The notes under the pieces are model-generated. The model ran no database searches and was not told the origin of the DNA. It saw only the letters and a list, made by a program, of their open reading frames with translations. The translations under genes and the position numbers were made by a program. DNA of 64,000 nucleotides from Merluccius polli (Eukaryota; Chordata; Actinopteri; Gadiformes; Merlucciidae). Below are positions 20,191 through 30,811 of this stretch, piece by piece. Every line of letters starts with the position of its first letter. The stretch's first letter is position 1. The stretch lies in contig JAOPHQ010000610.1 of NCBI GenBank assembly GCA_030340625.1, positions 1 to 64,000 of the forward strand, written 5' to 3'.

Positions 20191-21151
20191 ATGCTCTTCG
20201 TGGATTACAGTTCTGCTTTCAATACAATAATCCCGGATATTCTCATCACCAAACTCATCACTCTCGGCCTCCCCCCCCTCACATGTGCCTGGATAAAGGA
20301 CTTTTTAACCAACCGGCCCCAGACTGTGAGACTCGGCCCCCACCTCTCCTCCACACGGACACTGAGCACCGGCTCCCCACAGGGCTGCGTGCTGAGCCCC
20401 CTCCTGTACTGCCTCTACACCCACGACTGTAGTCCTGCCAACAACAGCAACTTGATTGTCAAGTTCGCGGACGACACCACCGTGGTAGGAATCATCTCCG
20501 GGGGCGACGAGGCGGCGTACAGAGAGGAGGTCCTGAAGCTGGTAGCCTGGTGTTCAGAAAACAACCTGGCTCTGAACACCAGGAAAACCAAGGAGATCAT
20601 CATCAACTTCAGGAAGCTCAGCACTGACCCCCCCCCCACTCCACATCAACGGTGAGTGTGTGGAGAGGGTCCACACCTTCCGGTTCCTCGGCGTCCTCAT
20701 CTCCTCTGACCTCACCTGGACTGAAAACACCACAGCAATCATCAAGAAGGCGCAGCAGCGGTTACATTTCCTGAGAGTACTCAGGAAGTACAACCTGAAC
20801 TCCTCTCTGCTGCTGGCCTTCTACCGCTCATCGATCGAGAGCATACTCACCTACTGCATCACAGTCTGGTACAGCAGCTGCACCATGGCAGACAGGGAGA
20901 GGCTGCAGAGAATCATCAAGGCAGCCCAGAAGATCATTGGCTGCCCCCTCCCCTCCCTGACGGACATCTTCACCTCCCGCTGCCTCACCAGAGCAAAAAA
21001 CATCACCAAGGACAATACCCACCCTGGCTTCATTCTGTTTGACCTGTTGCCCTCAAGAAGGCGCTACAGGTGCATCAAATCCAAAACAAATAGACTCAAG
21101 AACAGTTTCTTTCCCACAGCCATTATCACTCTGAACTCACACATGCACTGA
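20191..21151 (+). pseudogene. LINE reverse transcriptase fragment with one frameshift
   Basis: Domain A FVDYSSAFNTI, domain B STGSPQGCVLSPLLY and the catalytic KFADDTTVVG lie in the first segment (20191-20655). The second segment (20660-21151) carries FRFLGVLISSDLTW, the linker, and the Cys/basic LPSRRRYRCIKSKTNRL end. The two frames are offset across a C-run at about 20,629-20,637, so a length change in that run explains the break. The endonuclease and ORF1 are missing. Confidence 0.88.
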
Positions 21152-21415
21152 TGCAGACAGACACACCCTGGACTACCTCAATACATATTGCAATACACCA
21201 AACTACCTCACATACTGTGCAATATACACAAATTTGCTGTGCTATATAGATGCATATAATTTATTCTTATCTATTTATTTTTATATTATTGAAAGTGTTT
21301 TTATATTGTATTTTTATAATATGCTTGTTGCACTGAAGGGGGGGAGGGCTTAAAATTTCGTTATACAGTGGTATAATGACAATAAAGGCATTCAATTCAA
21401 TTCAATTCAATTCCG
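20191..21415 (+). mobile_element. 5'-truncated Jockey-superfamily LINE (L2/Rex1-like)
   Basis: The last part of a non-LTR retrotransposon: RT core, thumb, C-terminal region, about 230 bp of 3'-UTR and a tail of ATTCA repeats after GACAATAAAGGC. Truncation at the 5' end is typical of target-primed insertion. TTCCGG occurs on both sides (ending 20190 and starting about 21410) but is too short to be a firm target duplication. Confidence 0.85.
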
Positions 21416-21637
21416 GTAGGGGAGGTTCTAAATCGGAAAAGGACGGGAGTATTACCCGTATCCAATTACCAAATGACGGGCGTCGGTTGCGGCTCTCTAC
21501 GATGTTCAGAAAGAAAGTTATTTAAGGAAAACTATGTGGTATAGACCCTAAAAAGACGAAGGTGAAAAGAGGTCAAAGACAGGTGAGTTAGTGAATAATA
21601 TTTTATTATTGAAAATGCGGAAGGAAAGGAGCAATAG
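21416..21637. other. Spacer
   Basis: About 220 bp after the LINE tail with no recognisable gene. Possibly part of the older satellite-flanking DNA. Confidence 0.3.
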
Positions 21638-21733
21638 GAAGGTAGAGTCAAGGTGAGACGTCTGTACGGACTAAACACACCCCCGCCGGATCGGGCATGT
21701 AAACTCTACCTCCCTCTACTCCCTCACTTTCAT

Positions 21734-21812
<79 letters not shown>
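21638..21812 (+). repeat. GA-unit copy with (GA)n tail
   Basis: AGGTAGAGTCAAGGTGAGAC to CACTTTCATGAGG matches the other GA units, followed by an uninterrupted (GA)n of about 75 bp at 21738-21812. The satellite copies at 35149 and 45829 have the same arrangement. Confidence 0.9.
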
Positions 21813-21816
<4 letters not shown>

Positions 21817-22140
21817 AACATGTATTATGGGTTGTGTGCAAAAAGTGTGTTTTTTTTGGAGAATCCTAGGTTAGGGTTAGAAATAGACATTTGTTTCCAG
21901 TTGGAGTTGAGGGATGGGATGTGAGGAGAGATAAAGGACCCATGAGATATGAATCTTCCCCTGGACTGTGATCACTTCATCCCAATGCTCATATGTCCCA
22001 TGGAAGAACATTCTGTGTAAAGTAATACTGTGATATTGACACAGGTTATCATGGAGTACACATATGGGCAGTGTCTACATGTTGTTTGTATGTTCAATAA
22101 ACAGCTTTTCTAGGAATCTAATCTGTAAGTATTATTGAAT
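21813..22140. other. Spacer after the GA unit
   Basis: About 330 bp, no recognised feature. It contains one TTCAATAAACAGC stretch resembling a polyadenylation signal but has no associated gene. Confidence 0.3.
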
Positions 22141-22610
22141 GGAAAATGTAGGTTAGAGTTAGGGTTAGAAAAGGTAGAACGAATAGTTCAGGTTAGGGTA
22201 GAGGGTTAGAGGGATTAGGTAATATAAAGTTTAGGTGAAGGGTTAGATTTGGGAGGGTAGACAGGGTTGGGTTAGGGTTAAAGGGTGGGAAGGGTTCAGG
22301 TTAGGGGTTAAGATAGGGTAGGGAGAAAACGGTTAAGATAGGGTTAGGTTAAGGTTAGAATTGGGTTTAGGGGTAGGGTTAGGGGTTAGGTGAGGGTTAG
22401 GGTTTGGTTTAGAGGGTTAGGGTAGGGTTAGGTTAGGGGTTAGGTAAAGGGTTAAGGTTAGAATTGGGGTTAGGGTTCGATTAGGGTTAGGTTAGGGGTC
22501 AGGTAAAGGGTTGAGGTTAGCGTTAGGGTTAGTGTTAATTGTTAGGGTTAGGGTGTGTGGGTAATCCCTCCGGTAAGGGTTAGGGGTTAAGGGTTAGGGT
22601 TAGGTCGTGG
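22141..22610 (+). repeat. Degenerate telomeric repeats
   Basis: Dense GGTTAGGG-like units with frequent variants (GGGTTAAGG, TTAGGGG, TTAGGTTAGGG). The array runs directly into the GC-rich ORF1 module at about 22,610. Confidence 0.93.
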
Positions 22611-23066
22611 AAATCCCTCCGGTGACGGAGGGGAGGTGCGCGGGCCATCCTACCTTCGAGCCCCCAGCGGTCCTGGTCACGTGATCCGGTGTCGGGACGG
22701 CGGTCCCGAACAGGTGAGTGATGACGTCTATGCTCCGGCGGTGGTGAGCGGGGACGTCGAACCCTCGGCGGCGAGAATGCCGTCGTCTCCCTGGGTGGAG
22801 AGTAGCGGTGGTACCCCTCTCTGGTCCCCCGGAAGGGACGGCGGGGCCTCGGCGGCGGGCGCCATCCCCTGGACGGCGGATGGGGAGGTCCGGCCCTCCA
22901 TGGACGGACCTGTCGGCCGTCCCGGGATGGTGAAGACGGCCGCCCGTACCTGGGTGGTGTGTGTGGGCGCCGACCCACCGGCGGTGACCGTGGACGCCCG
23001 TCTCTCCTCGGTGGAAATGGAATGGCGGCGGCGCCTGCCGTAGCGCATGAGGGTCCACTCGCTCAT
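22611..23066 (-). pseudogene. PLE-2 ORF1 module 1, Arg-rich protein, truncated
   Basis: On the minus strand an ATG at 23064-23066 opens MSEWTLMRYGRRRRHS. The same five-residue start and Arg cluster recur in the modules at 25192 (MFEWT) and 26700. A frame change leads to a long RPxSPPR-rich stretch (GWRPPPRPRRPFRG, RRPRSPPPEHRRH) and a closing SRDQDRWGLEGRMARAPPLR. The reading frame then runs without a stop into the telomeric repeat. No known catalytic domain is visible. Basic composition suggests nucleic-acid binding (inference). GC content is far above the flanks. Confidence 0.65.
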
Positions 23067-23367
23067 AATGAGCTAATGAAAACTAATAAAACTGATAAAA
23101 ACTAATCAAAACTAATAAAAACTAATCAAAAGAGCTCTTGCAATGTAAAGTGTAATATGAAAGCTGTGTAATAAACTGGGTGACAAGGAATCTCTATTCG
23201 GAATAATCCATTTATTGTGCGAAGCGAACACGTGTCTTCATCAGCACTAATTGACATGGCGCGTCACCACAGTCGGCCCAAGATGGCGGGGCCGGAACAA
23301 GGAAGTGGAAGTCACTACCTGGTCCCGTAAGGGTCAACATGGAGCGGGTAGAGAACGACCCGAATAC

Positions 23368-23452
<85 letters not shown>

Positions 23453-23783
23453 CAATCAATCATAATCATCAAACATTGGTAACCGTAGTAATAATTTGTG
23501 TAAGTGTACATAATAAGGAATCAATACTTGACATCCATGAACAATGAGAAACTGAAATAAATACAAAAATAAGCAAAATGAAATAAATAAATCCAAAATA
23601 AAAGGTAAGTATAAATGATAGGGCAAGTAAATCATTGAAAATAAATAAATAAATCCAAAATAAAAAAACTAATCAATAATTATACAAATAAAAATAAATG
23701 ATTATACAATGAAACAAATAAAAAATAAAAAATAAAATAAGATAAGAAATAAGAAAAAAATAGGAAAAAATAAGAACAAATAG
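23067..23783 (-). other. Upstream region (putative pLTR) of ORF1 module 1
   Basis: It contains the CTGATGAAG half of a hammerhead motif at 23236-23244, but the second conserved part is replaced (TTCGCTTCG instead of CGAAAC), so the ribozyme core is probably dead. A CG-richer stretch (23270-23360), a (TAA)n microsatellite and AT-rich DNA follow on the + strand. Confidence 0.5.
23369..23451. repeat. (TAA)n microsatellite
   Basis: ATA/TAA triplet run of about 80 bp with one AAC interruption. Confidence 0.95.
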
Positions 23784-23843
23784 GGTTAGGGTTAGGGTCG
23801 GGGTTAGGGTTAGAGGGTTAGGGTTAGAGGGTTAGGGTTAGGT
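23784..23843 (+). repeat. TTAGGG repeats before the PLE-2 3'-UTR copy A
   Basis: GGGTTAGGGTTAGGG and variants, ending GGGTTAGGTTGTAGTG, where the retroelement 3' end begins. Confidence 0.93.
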
Positions 23844-24820
<977 letters not shown>

Positions 24821-25117
24821 GTGTGTGAGTAATCCCTCCCGTAAGGGAGGGGAAGTGCACGGGCCATCCAACCTTGGACCCCCCGGCGGTCACGGCCCCT
24901 GGACCCGGCGTGGGGACGTGGGTCTCCAGGCGGCGAGCGGTGACGCCTCTCCCTGGGCGGCGGGTTGGGTGTGTGAGTAATCCCTCCCGTAAGGGAGGGG
25001 AAGTGCACGGGCCATCCAACCTTGGACCCCCCGGCGGTCACGGCCCCTGGACCCGGCGTGGGGACGTGGGTCTCTAGGCGGCGAGCGGTGACGCCTCTCC
25101 CTGGGCGGCGGGTTGGG
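24821..25117 (-). repeat. 148-bp tandem duplication within ORF1 module 2
   Basis: GTGTGTGAGTAATCCCTCCC begins both copies (about 24,821 and 24,969). The copies differ at very few positions. It doubles the C-terminal RRGVQGWMARALPLPYGRDY part of the Arg-rich ORF. Confidence 0.9.
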
Positions 25118-25192
25118 ACGCCAGCTTGCAGGTGGTGAAGAGGGATGGCGGCGGCGGCGCCTGCTGTGGCTCACCGCTGTCCACTCGAACAT
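24821..25192 (-). pseudogene. PLE-2 ORF1 module 2, Arg-rich protein
   Basis: The ATG at 25190-25192 opens MFEWTAVSHSRRRRRHPSSP, then NPPPRERRHRSPPRDPRPHA and VQGWMARALPLPYGRDYSHT. The 148-bp duplication repeats the C-terminal part, after which the frame enters the 3'-UTR (LNSFTSVVFF, stop). The N-terminus agrees with modules 1 and 3 at M-x-E-W-T and the Arg run although the DNA differs, which suggests protein-level constraint. Probably non-functional because the polymerase region is deleted. Confidence 0.65.
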
Positions 25193-25255
25193 GATGGTGA
25201 AACAATAAAAATGAGAGTGATGAGGATTGGAATTAATCCATTTATTTACAGGTGC

Positions 25256-25294
25256 ACGACGTTTCGACCGACAGTGGGGTCTTCATCAGGTATT
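25256..25294 (-). ncRNA. Hammerhead ribozyme motif (PLE-2, module 2)
   Basis: Reading the minus strand: CTGATGA (25289-25283), stem II GACC/GGTC around an 8-nt loop, GAAAC (25265-25261) and the cleavage triplet GTC (25260-25258). The core order and the very short stem III match the type I hammerheads reported for Penelope-like elements. Stem I pairing is weaker here than in the copy at 26835. Confidence 0.75.
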
Positions 25295-25674
25295 GCACAC
25301 TAGGTCTGAGTGTCACTCTATACAATGAGTATGGAGAGTGTGGAGCTATGCAACCTGGGCCCGCCCGCTCGAAAGCACGCGCGTGTGCGCCCTCCTGTTT
25401 GATAGGCGGTTGCACAGCTCCACACCCTATTGGCTCGTCTAAACAACGTAGAAAGCAACGCTTCTGAACATGAAGCCGGCAACAAACAGTGACTTCATGT
25501 TTTATATACATGTATAAGTATAGGAAATAAACAAATAAAATGAAATAAAATACAAATTGAACAGACAGTATATTTACAAACAAAGTGAAACTAAAATGCA
25601 TTTAACACAATTGTGTCAAAAAGAAAACAATCTATAAAACCCATCCCCGTAAGATATCCACCTCAGTGCTTAGG
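25295..25674 (-). other. Upstream region (putative pLTR) of module 2
   Basis: A GC-richer part with AGCTATGCAACC (about 25,345) and a second CACAGCTCCACACC half, then AT-rich DNA. The corresponding part of module 3 (26940-27080) has AGCTATGCGACC. A promoter is plausible for a PLE 5' region but is not shown. Confidence 0.4.
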
Positions 25675-26212
25675 TTATGGGTTAGGGTTAGGCCAGGATT
25701 AGGGTTAGTCTAGGGTTAGGTTAGGGTTAGGCCGGGGTTAGGGCTAGGTTAGGGTTAGGTTATGGTTAGGCCAGGGTTAGGTTATGGTTAGGCCAGGGTA
25801 GGGTTAGGTTATGGTTAGGCCAGGGTTGGGTTAGGTTAGGTTAAGGTTAGGCCAGGGTTAGGGTTAGGGTTAGGTTAAGGTTAGGCCAGGGTAGGGTTAG
25901 GTTATGGTTAGGCCAGGGTAGGGTTAGGTTATGGTAAGGGTTAGGCCAGGGTTAGGGCTAGGTTAGGGTCAGGGTTGGGCTAGGTTTAGGTTAGGGTTAG
26001 CCCAGGGTTAGGTTAGGGTTAGGCCAGGGGTGGGGCTAGGTTAGGGTAGGTGTGGGGTTAGGGTTAGGAGTTAGGGTTAGAGGGTTAGGGTTGGGGTTTT
26101 AGGGTTAGGGGTTAGGGTATAGGCTTAGGTTAGGGGAATAGCCCCTCCGGGTTAGGGTTAGGCTTAGGTTAGGGGAATAGCCCCTCCGGGTTAGGGTTAG
26201 GCTTAGGTTAGG
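25675..26212 (+). repeat. Variant telomeric array (TTAGGCCAGGG type)
   Basis: TTAGG(G) units interspersed with GGTTAGGCCAGGG and GGTTATGG variants in a loose higher-order pattern. The array ends in three copies of a about 47-bp unit (26,113-26,212) containing GGGGAATAGCCCCTCCGG, the last of which is the edge of ORF1 module 3. Confidence 0.9.
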
Positions 26213-26700
26213 GGAATAGCCCCTCCGGTGAGGGAGGGGAGGTGCACGGTCCGTCCGACCGTAGACCCCCCCGACGGACATGGCCCCAGGACCCGGTAAC
26301 AGGACTCACGTGCCTACTAGGGAATCGGGGACGCTGGTCCCTCGGTGGCGAGCGGGGACGTCGCTCCCACCGCGGCGAATCCGGCCGTCTCCCTCGCCGA
26401 GGTGAAGGGGAGCGCCCACCCATGGGCCCACGGAACGGCCGACGGGGACCCGGTGGCGGACGCCAGCCCCTGGGTGGTGAGCGAGGGCGTCGTCTCCCCG
26501 GAGAGTCCACCCGTGCTGCTCGCGTGGTCCACGAGGCCCTCTGCCGCCACGTGGTCGTCGGGGCCTCCGGGGCGACGGGGAACGTCGGGCCTCGCGTGAA
26601 GCCGGTCCCTACCGGCAGGCGAGAAGAGCCGTCTGTCCCCGGGTGGGGAGAGGGAACGACGGCGGCGTCTCCCGTAACGGACTACGGTCCACTCGGACAT
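26213..26700 (-). pseudogene. PLE-2 ORF1 module 3, Arg-rich protein, truncated
   Basis: The ATG at 26698-26700 opens MSEWTVVRYGRRRRRSLSPP. A frame change later gives RRRPRSPPRGWRPPPGPRRP, GRRPDSPRWERRPRSPPRDQ and the closing WGHVRRGGLRSDGPCTSPPS. The left edge meets the variant telomeric array at the CCCCTCCGGTGAGGGAGGGG hairpin-like sequence. Interpretation as PLE ORF1 rests on the adjacent hammerhead and on linkage in copy A. Confidence 0.65.
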
Positions 26701-26834
26701 CGTAGTCCTCCAAAGGCGGGGGGAAAAAAACAAAAGGCCTAAGCTATGTAATAAAAATAAATAAAGAGAAAGGATGTAATTGGAATAGATTCCTTTTATT
26801 ACGAGAGACCAAAATAAAATAAACAAATAAAATG

Positions 26835-26876
26835 AACACGACGTTTCGACCTAAAAAACGGCCTTCATCAGGTATA
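26835..26876 (-). ncRNA. Hammerhead ribozyme motif (PLE-2, module 3)
   Basis: Minus strand: stem I strand ATAC, CTGATGA (26870-26864), stem II GGCC/GGTC (one G-U pair) with an about 8-nt loop, GAAAC (26846-26842), cleavage site GTC (26841-26839), then GTGT, which can pair with ATAC (one G-U). All core nucleotides of a type I hammerhead are present; stem III is minimal, as described for PLE ribozymes. Confidence 0.8.
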
Positions 26877-27170
26877 AACGAAATAAAAAACAAAAAACAG
26901 CGAATAAACTCCTAATTGCTCTCAGTAAATTGCTCTCAATAAAATGCTAACTATCTCTCCAAGGTTGGTGAAGCTATGCGACCACGAGGACCCCAATCAG
27001 GTGACCTCCAATAGGGAACGCCCTCCCGGTTAATTGGGGGTCAACAGATTGGTTCCGGCTCCCGGTGACGCATAGCCCCTCTTCCTGTACATCAGTAAGT
27101 AAACCTTTTATCAGAGAATGTCTAATAAGGAGAGAAGTTCCACTCTCGGTTTACTTCCGGGTTCTGAACT
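26877..27170 (-). other. Upstream region (putative pLTR) of module 3
   Basis: It contains AGCTATGCGACC (26971) and a repeat of TTGCTCTCA (26918, 26931), then GC-richer DNA up to the inverted-repeat element. No ORF. Confidence 0.35.
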
Positions 27171-27906
27171 GTTGCAGTTCCCCTCTGGTTCCATGTGAGG
27201 GCGCTCACATGGTGAGTGCAGAATGAATGGCGGTCTATGGAGCTATACCCCTCAAACTCCACTTTTCTCAGGATATAATTTTTTGTCTAGTAATTTGAAT
27301 GTTGCTTTCGAAAGGGGACGCAAAGAAATTACACATTGCTGGGTGTTAGATTTTTTAGAGTCACTTATTTGCTTTAAAAAAGTATTTTAAAATGTCAATG
27401 ACGTCATACTCATCTTACGACCAGAGATACTGCTTTACGGCTTTAAGCCCCTCCCTTTCCCTCAAGGCATCGACAACACAGCAGTACATACATAACGATA
27501 CGCAGATAAAAGTGCCAGCAACCAAAAGAAGTTGCTGTGTTAAAAAAAGAAGAACTTGGGCGAAATTATCCACCATAACATTGTGGTCCCGCTTCGGATG
27601 CCAAGATGCCATCAAGCAGATCTCTGGTCGTAATCAGTCCTTCACTAACCAATCAGCGTTCATTAGCAGAATGCTAGCGTGTTATGGGCAATAACAACAC
27701 GTCCTGTAAGAAATCGAAAGGACATAAGTACTCGTTCATTCAACTTTCGATCTATAACCTATGTTGAACTTGTAAGAACTACAATCAAATCGGAGTTTTT
27801 TCAATGAGAATCAGGTGAAAGAGACACATTTAGCCGTGTAGCTCCATCTGCTCCCATTCATTCTGCACTCACAGCGCCCCCAGTGGAGCTCTGGTGGAAC
27901 TGCAAC
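27171..27906. mobile_element. About 736-bp inverted-repeat element (DNA transposon-like)
   Basis: The left end GTTGCAGTTCC and the right end GGAACTGCAAC are inverted. The similarity continues inward for about 70 bp with small gaps: GAGTGCAGAATGAATGG on the left against CCATTCATTCTGCACTC on the right, and GGAGCTA against TAGCTCC. The interior has a 100-codon + strand ORF (27392-27694) without a recognised domain. No clear target duplication, so the class is open. Confidence 0.65.
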
Positions 27907-27929
27907 CAGAATTCGGTACAATGGGACTT

Positions 27930-28616
27930 AATAGGGAGTGGACAGGCTCTCCGTAGACGGGCTCTGCTTTTATCCATCCACTATAACCATCAATATACAA
28001 ATCAATATAAAACCATATACATACAAATGAATGTAAAACAAAAAAATGAATATAAGACATAGCTCTGGTATAGAAACCTTTTATCAATACAATATAGCAG
28101 TCCATTGCAATATACATAAAAATAAATATAAAACATAGCTCTGGTTTAGAAACCTTTTATCAATACAATATAGCAATAATTATACCAATCAATAAAAAAT
28201 AGCTCTGGTATATAAACCCTTAATCCATACAATATAGCACTGGTATATAAACCTTTTATCCATACAATATAGCAATAAATGTAACATAGCTCTGGTATAA
28301 AAACCTTTATATAATACGGAAATAAATGTATAGAAATGTAGACAAGAAGCAAGAATGACCTTTCATCGAATAATGAGTAGCAGTGACCCTTTATTAAATA
28401 ATGAGTAACAGTGACTCTTTGCTAAATAGATTATAATAAGTATTCGTAACTCTTAATCAATATAATAGTTTATATTATTATATTCTATTATTTTATTATA
28501 TTATTGTTATTTTATCTATATTATAAAATTATATTATTATATTATTTATATAAAACAAAGAAACCGTAACCCTATTTATATTATTTAAATTATATAATTT
28601 AAATGATACATATTAA
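27930..28616. repeat. AT-rich region with imperfect tandem repeats
   Basis: Between 28,040 and 28,330 the phrase ATAGCTCTGGTAT(A)AAACC with TTTATCAATACAATATAGCA recurs about five times at irregular spacing. The remainder is A/T-rich DNA up to the next telomeric stretch. Confidence 0.7.
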
Positions 28617-28636
28617 GGGTTAGGGTTAGGGTTAGG
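28617..28636 (+). repeat. Short TTAGGG stretch at the 3' edge of PLE-2 copy B
   Basis: Three TTAGGG-type units immediately left of the copy B 3'-UTR, matching the arrangement at 23784-23843. Confidence 0.9.
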
Positions 28637-29839
28637 TTATTGTATTAAATTATGTTTATGTTAGTCATGGACTATGGGGCTCTGGCACACCATCCCCGCC
28701 TCCCAGCCCTCCTCAATGAGGCGCGCTCTCCCGTTCCCTCGCCCCTCCGACAGGCCCGGTGTTCCTTTTGGGTCTTTTCTTTTTCTTTTTTGTTGTTTGC
28801 TTTGCCCTTATTCTCCCCTCTTACCTCTTGTTTTTTTTGGGGGGTTGTTTTATTTTTTATTTTTTTAAATAATAAAATAATATAATAAAAAAGGAAGATA
28901 CATACATGAATTCATAAAGAAAATGGGAATAAAAGACAGCTGGCGGTCCGAGGAAGGGCGAAGCACAGTAAACGGTTTCAATAAAACCCTGCTTTTTTTA
29001 AAAAAAGATATAAAAAAGAGAGAGAAAGAATGCGTTTAAAACTACGTTTAAAACTAGGTGGAGGGAGGAGGTCCCCGCCAGGGCCGGCGGAGGCCCAATA
29101 GGTCGGGGTCCCGGGCGGCCTCCCGCACGAGGGCCCGGCGCGGCAATCGGATCCCAATATTGTCAACATTAAAACAAAGGAATAAAATACACACACACAC
29201 AGACACACACCCACATCTAAAATCAAGGGGCAGCAATGTCCAAATAATAAGAAAAATGACCAGGCAGGGTTGGGAGCTCCAAGTAAGAATATAATAAAGA
29301 CGAGACATCATAGGGGAATAAAAATAACATATTAAGAATAAGTGCTGGTGAATCAGGGTAAAATGAATAAATAAAATAAATAAATAATAAATTAAACACT
29401 AAAAGAGTGTTTTGTGATCAAACCTGATAAAACACACGTGTAAAGAAGACAAAATAGGAATAATATGAATAAATATAAATAAAATAAATAGGAATAAATA
29501 GAGAATAAATAAATGGGGGTAATATTTAAAATAGAATAAATAATGTAAAAGAGCTCCTCCCTGCTGATGGCGGAAGTGCTGGCTTAAAATCAAGTACATT
29601 GCTGTCCTATACCGGTGTAATAAAACATAAGCAAATATATAAGTACTTTTTATTTAAGAAAACAAACAAACAAGGTATTAAAAAGAATACAACAAAAGTA
29701 CAGGAGTTTAAAAGTGTATAAAAATGTGTGTAAAAACATGCATCAAATTAAGAACATGGGATCCGATGCCGCGCAACGGATCGCCCCAGGAGGCAGGCCG
29801 GGCGGTCCCGGCGCCACCCAGACCGTCCCGGCGCGGACT
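28637..29839 (-). other. PLE-2 3'-UTR, copy B
   Basis: It matches copy A over most of its length (CGGTCCGAGGAAGGGCGAAG at 28957, CCCCGCCAGGGCCGGCGGAG at 29073). It also has an extra CT-rich/T-run segment (28,690-28,880) and, between 29,710 and 29,840, sequence leading back to the ORF that is missing in copy A. Confidence 0.85.
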
Positions 29840-30550
29840 CTACTCCCTGATGTTTAAACCCAAGGGGGTGACTGTCCTCAATTTCTTAATCCACCTGTGC
29901 TCCGCCGCTTTCCTCTGTCTGTCCGACCAGCACGTCTTCATCTCCAGCCCCGTGATATGGAGTGATGTGACCGGGTGCTGTTGGAAGTGTGTGACCAGTT
30001 GTGTGTTGAGGGTGCCTGTGTGTATGTTATAAAGGTGTTGTTTAAGTCGGGTGAGTATGGAGTGTTTTGTTTCGCCTATGTATATGATGTGACAGTCTGT
30101 GCAGGTGATGGCATAGATGATATTTGTGTCGTGTATGGTGATGTTTTGCAGGATGGGGCTGGAGGTGGAGGCGTGCTGGTTGCGGATAACCGCCAGCTGT
30201 TGAAAGTGGCCCTGATGTGGAGAGGGGGCGCTCCCTGTTTTGGTGGAGAAGCGGGCCCGCACCAGGATGTCCTTTAAGTTGGGGTTCTTTCTGAAGGCGG
30301 AGATGATTTTGTAATTGTGGAGGGAGGGGATGTTATGTTGTGCCTGTGTGAATGTGTGTTTGAGTTTTGAATGTATGTATACAGTGTTTTGTGTGAATGT
30401 GCTGATGAGTGGGATGATTTTGAATTGGGGGTCCTGGACCTCTCCATCCCTGATGTCAGGGTCTCCCTCAGGAAATCTATTGGGGAATGACACCTGACCC
30501 AGGGAACCGGGTACTCCTAGATGATGCCTAACCTCAATCGGCCCATCCAT
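29840..30550 (-). pseudogene. PLE-2 RT-endonuclease C-terminal part with GIY-YIG domain
   Basis: An open frame of about 236 codons. KIIPLISTFTQNTVYIHSKL and NYKIISAFRKNPNLKDILVR align in order with PLE-1 (IIPLVSVYSKYTLQLNHKL; FKIISAYKKSPNLKELLVR), so the start lies after the RT. Then come IIYAITCTDCHIIYIGETKH (CxxC and the YIGETK core of GIY-YIG), RLKQHLYNI, an AEHRWIKKL stretch and the PLE C-terminus TPLGLNIRE. The RT itself is absent; the apparent Met near 30550 is at the truncation, not a natural start. Sequence distance from PLE-1 shows a separate family. Confidence 0.85.
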
Positions 30551-30590
30551 GGGGGGTCCTTGTCCCCCAGTGGGTGAGGGGGACCGGTTG

Positions 30591-30811
30591 AGGTGAGACG
30601 TGGAAGGGGGGGATGGGTTGAGGTTGGGGTATGGGTTGGGTTGAGGGTTGGGGGTATGGTTATGGTTAGGGTCAGGGTTGGGGTTAGGGGTGGGGTTAAG
30701 GTTAGGGTCAGGTATGGGGGTTAGGGTTAGGGTTAGGGTTAGGGTTAGGGTTAGGGTTAGGGTTAGAGGTTAGGGTTAGGGTTAGGGTTAGGGTTAGGGT
30801 TAGGGTTAGGG
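30591..30811 (+). repeat. Telomeric repeats, degenerate then pure
   Basis: GGGTTGGGGTTAGG-type variants change into a nearly perfect (GGGTTA)n run at about 30,719-30,811. Confidence 0.95.

Larger units (their letters stand above)
28637..30590 (-). mobile_element. PLE-2 copy B, 5'-truncated (GIY-YIG ORF plus 3'-UTR)
   Basis: Minus strand: the C-terminal part of the RT-endonuclease ORF (30550-29840) and the family 3'-UTR (29839-28637), flanked by TTAGGG-type repeats on both sides. Truncation falls in the linker between RT and endonuclease. The orientation equals that of all other PLE pieces in the window. Confidence 0.85.

Noticed and set aside
27392..27694. 100-codon ORF inside the inverted-repeat element
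   Set aside because: No domain recognised, Ser/Thr/Cys-rich chance composition; left as non-coding interior.
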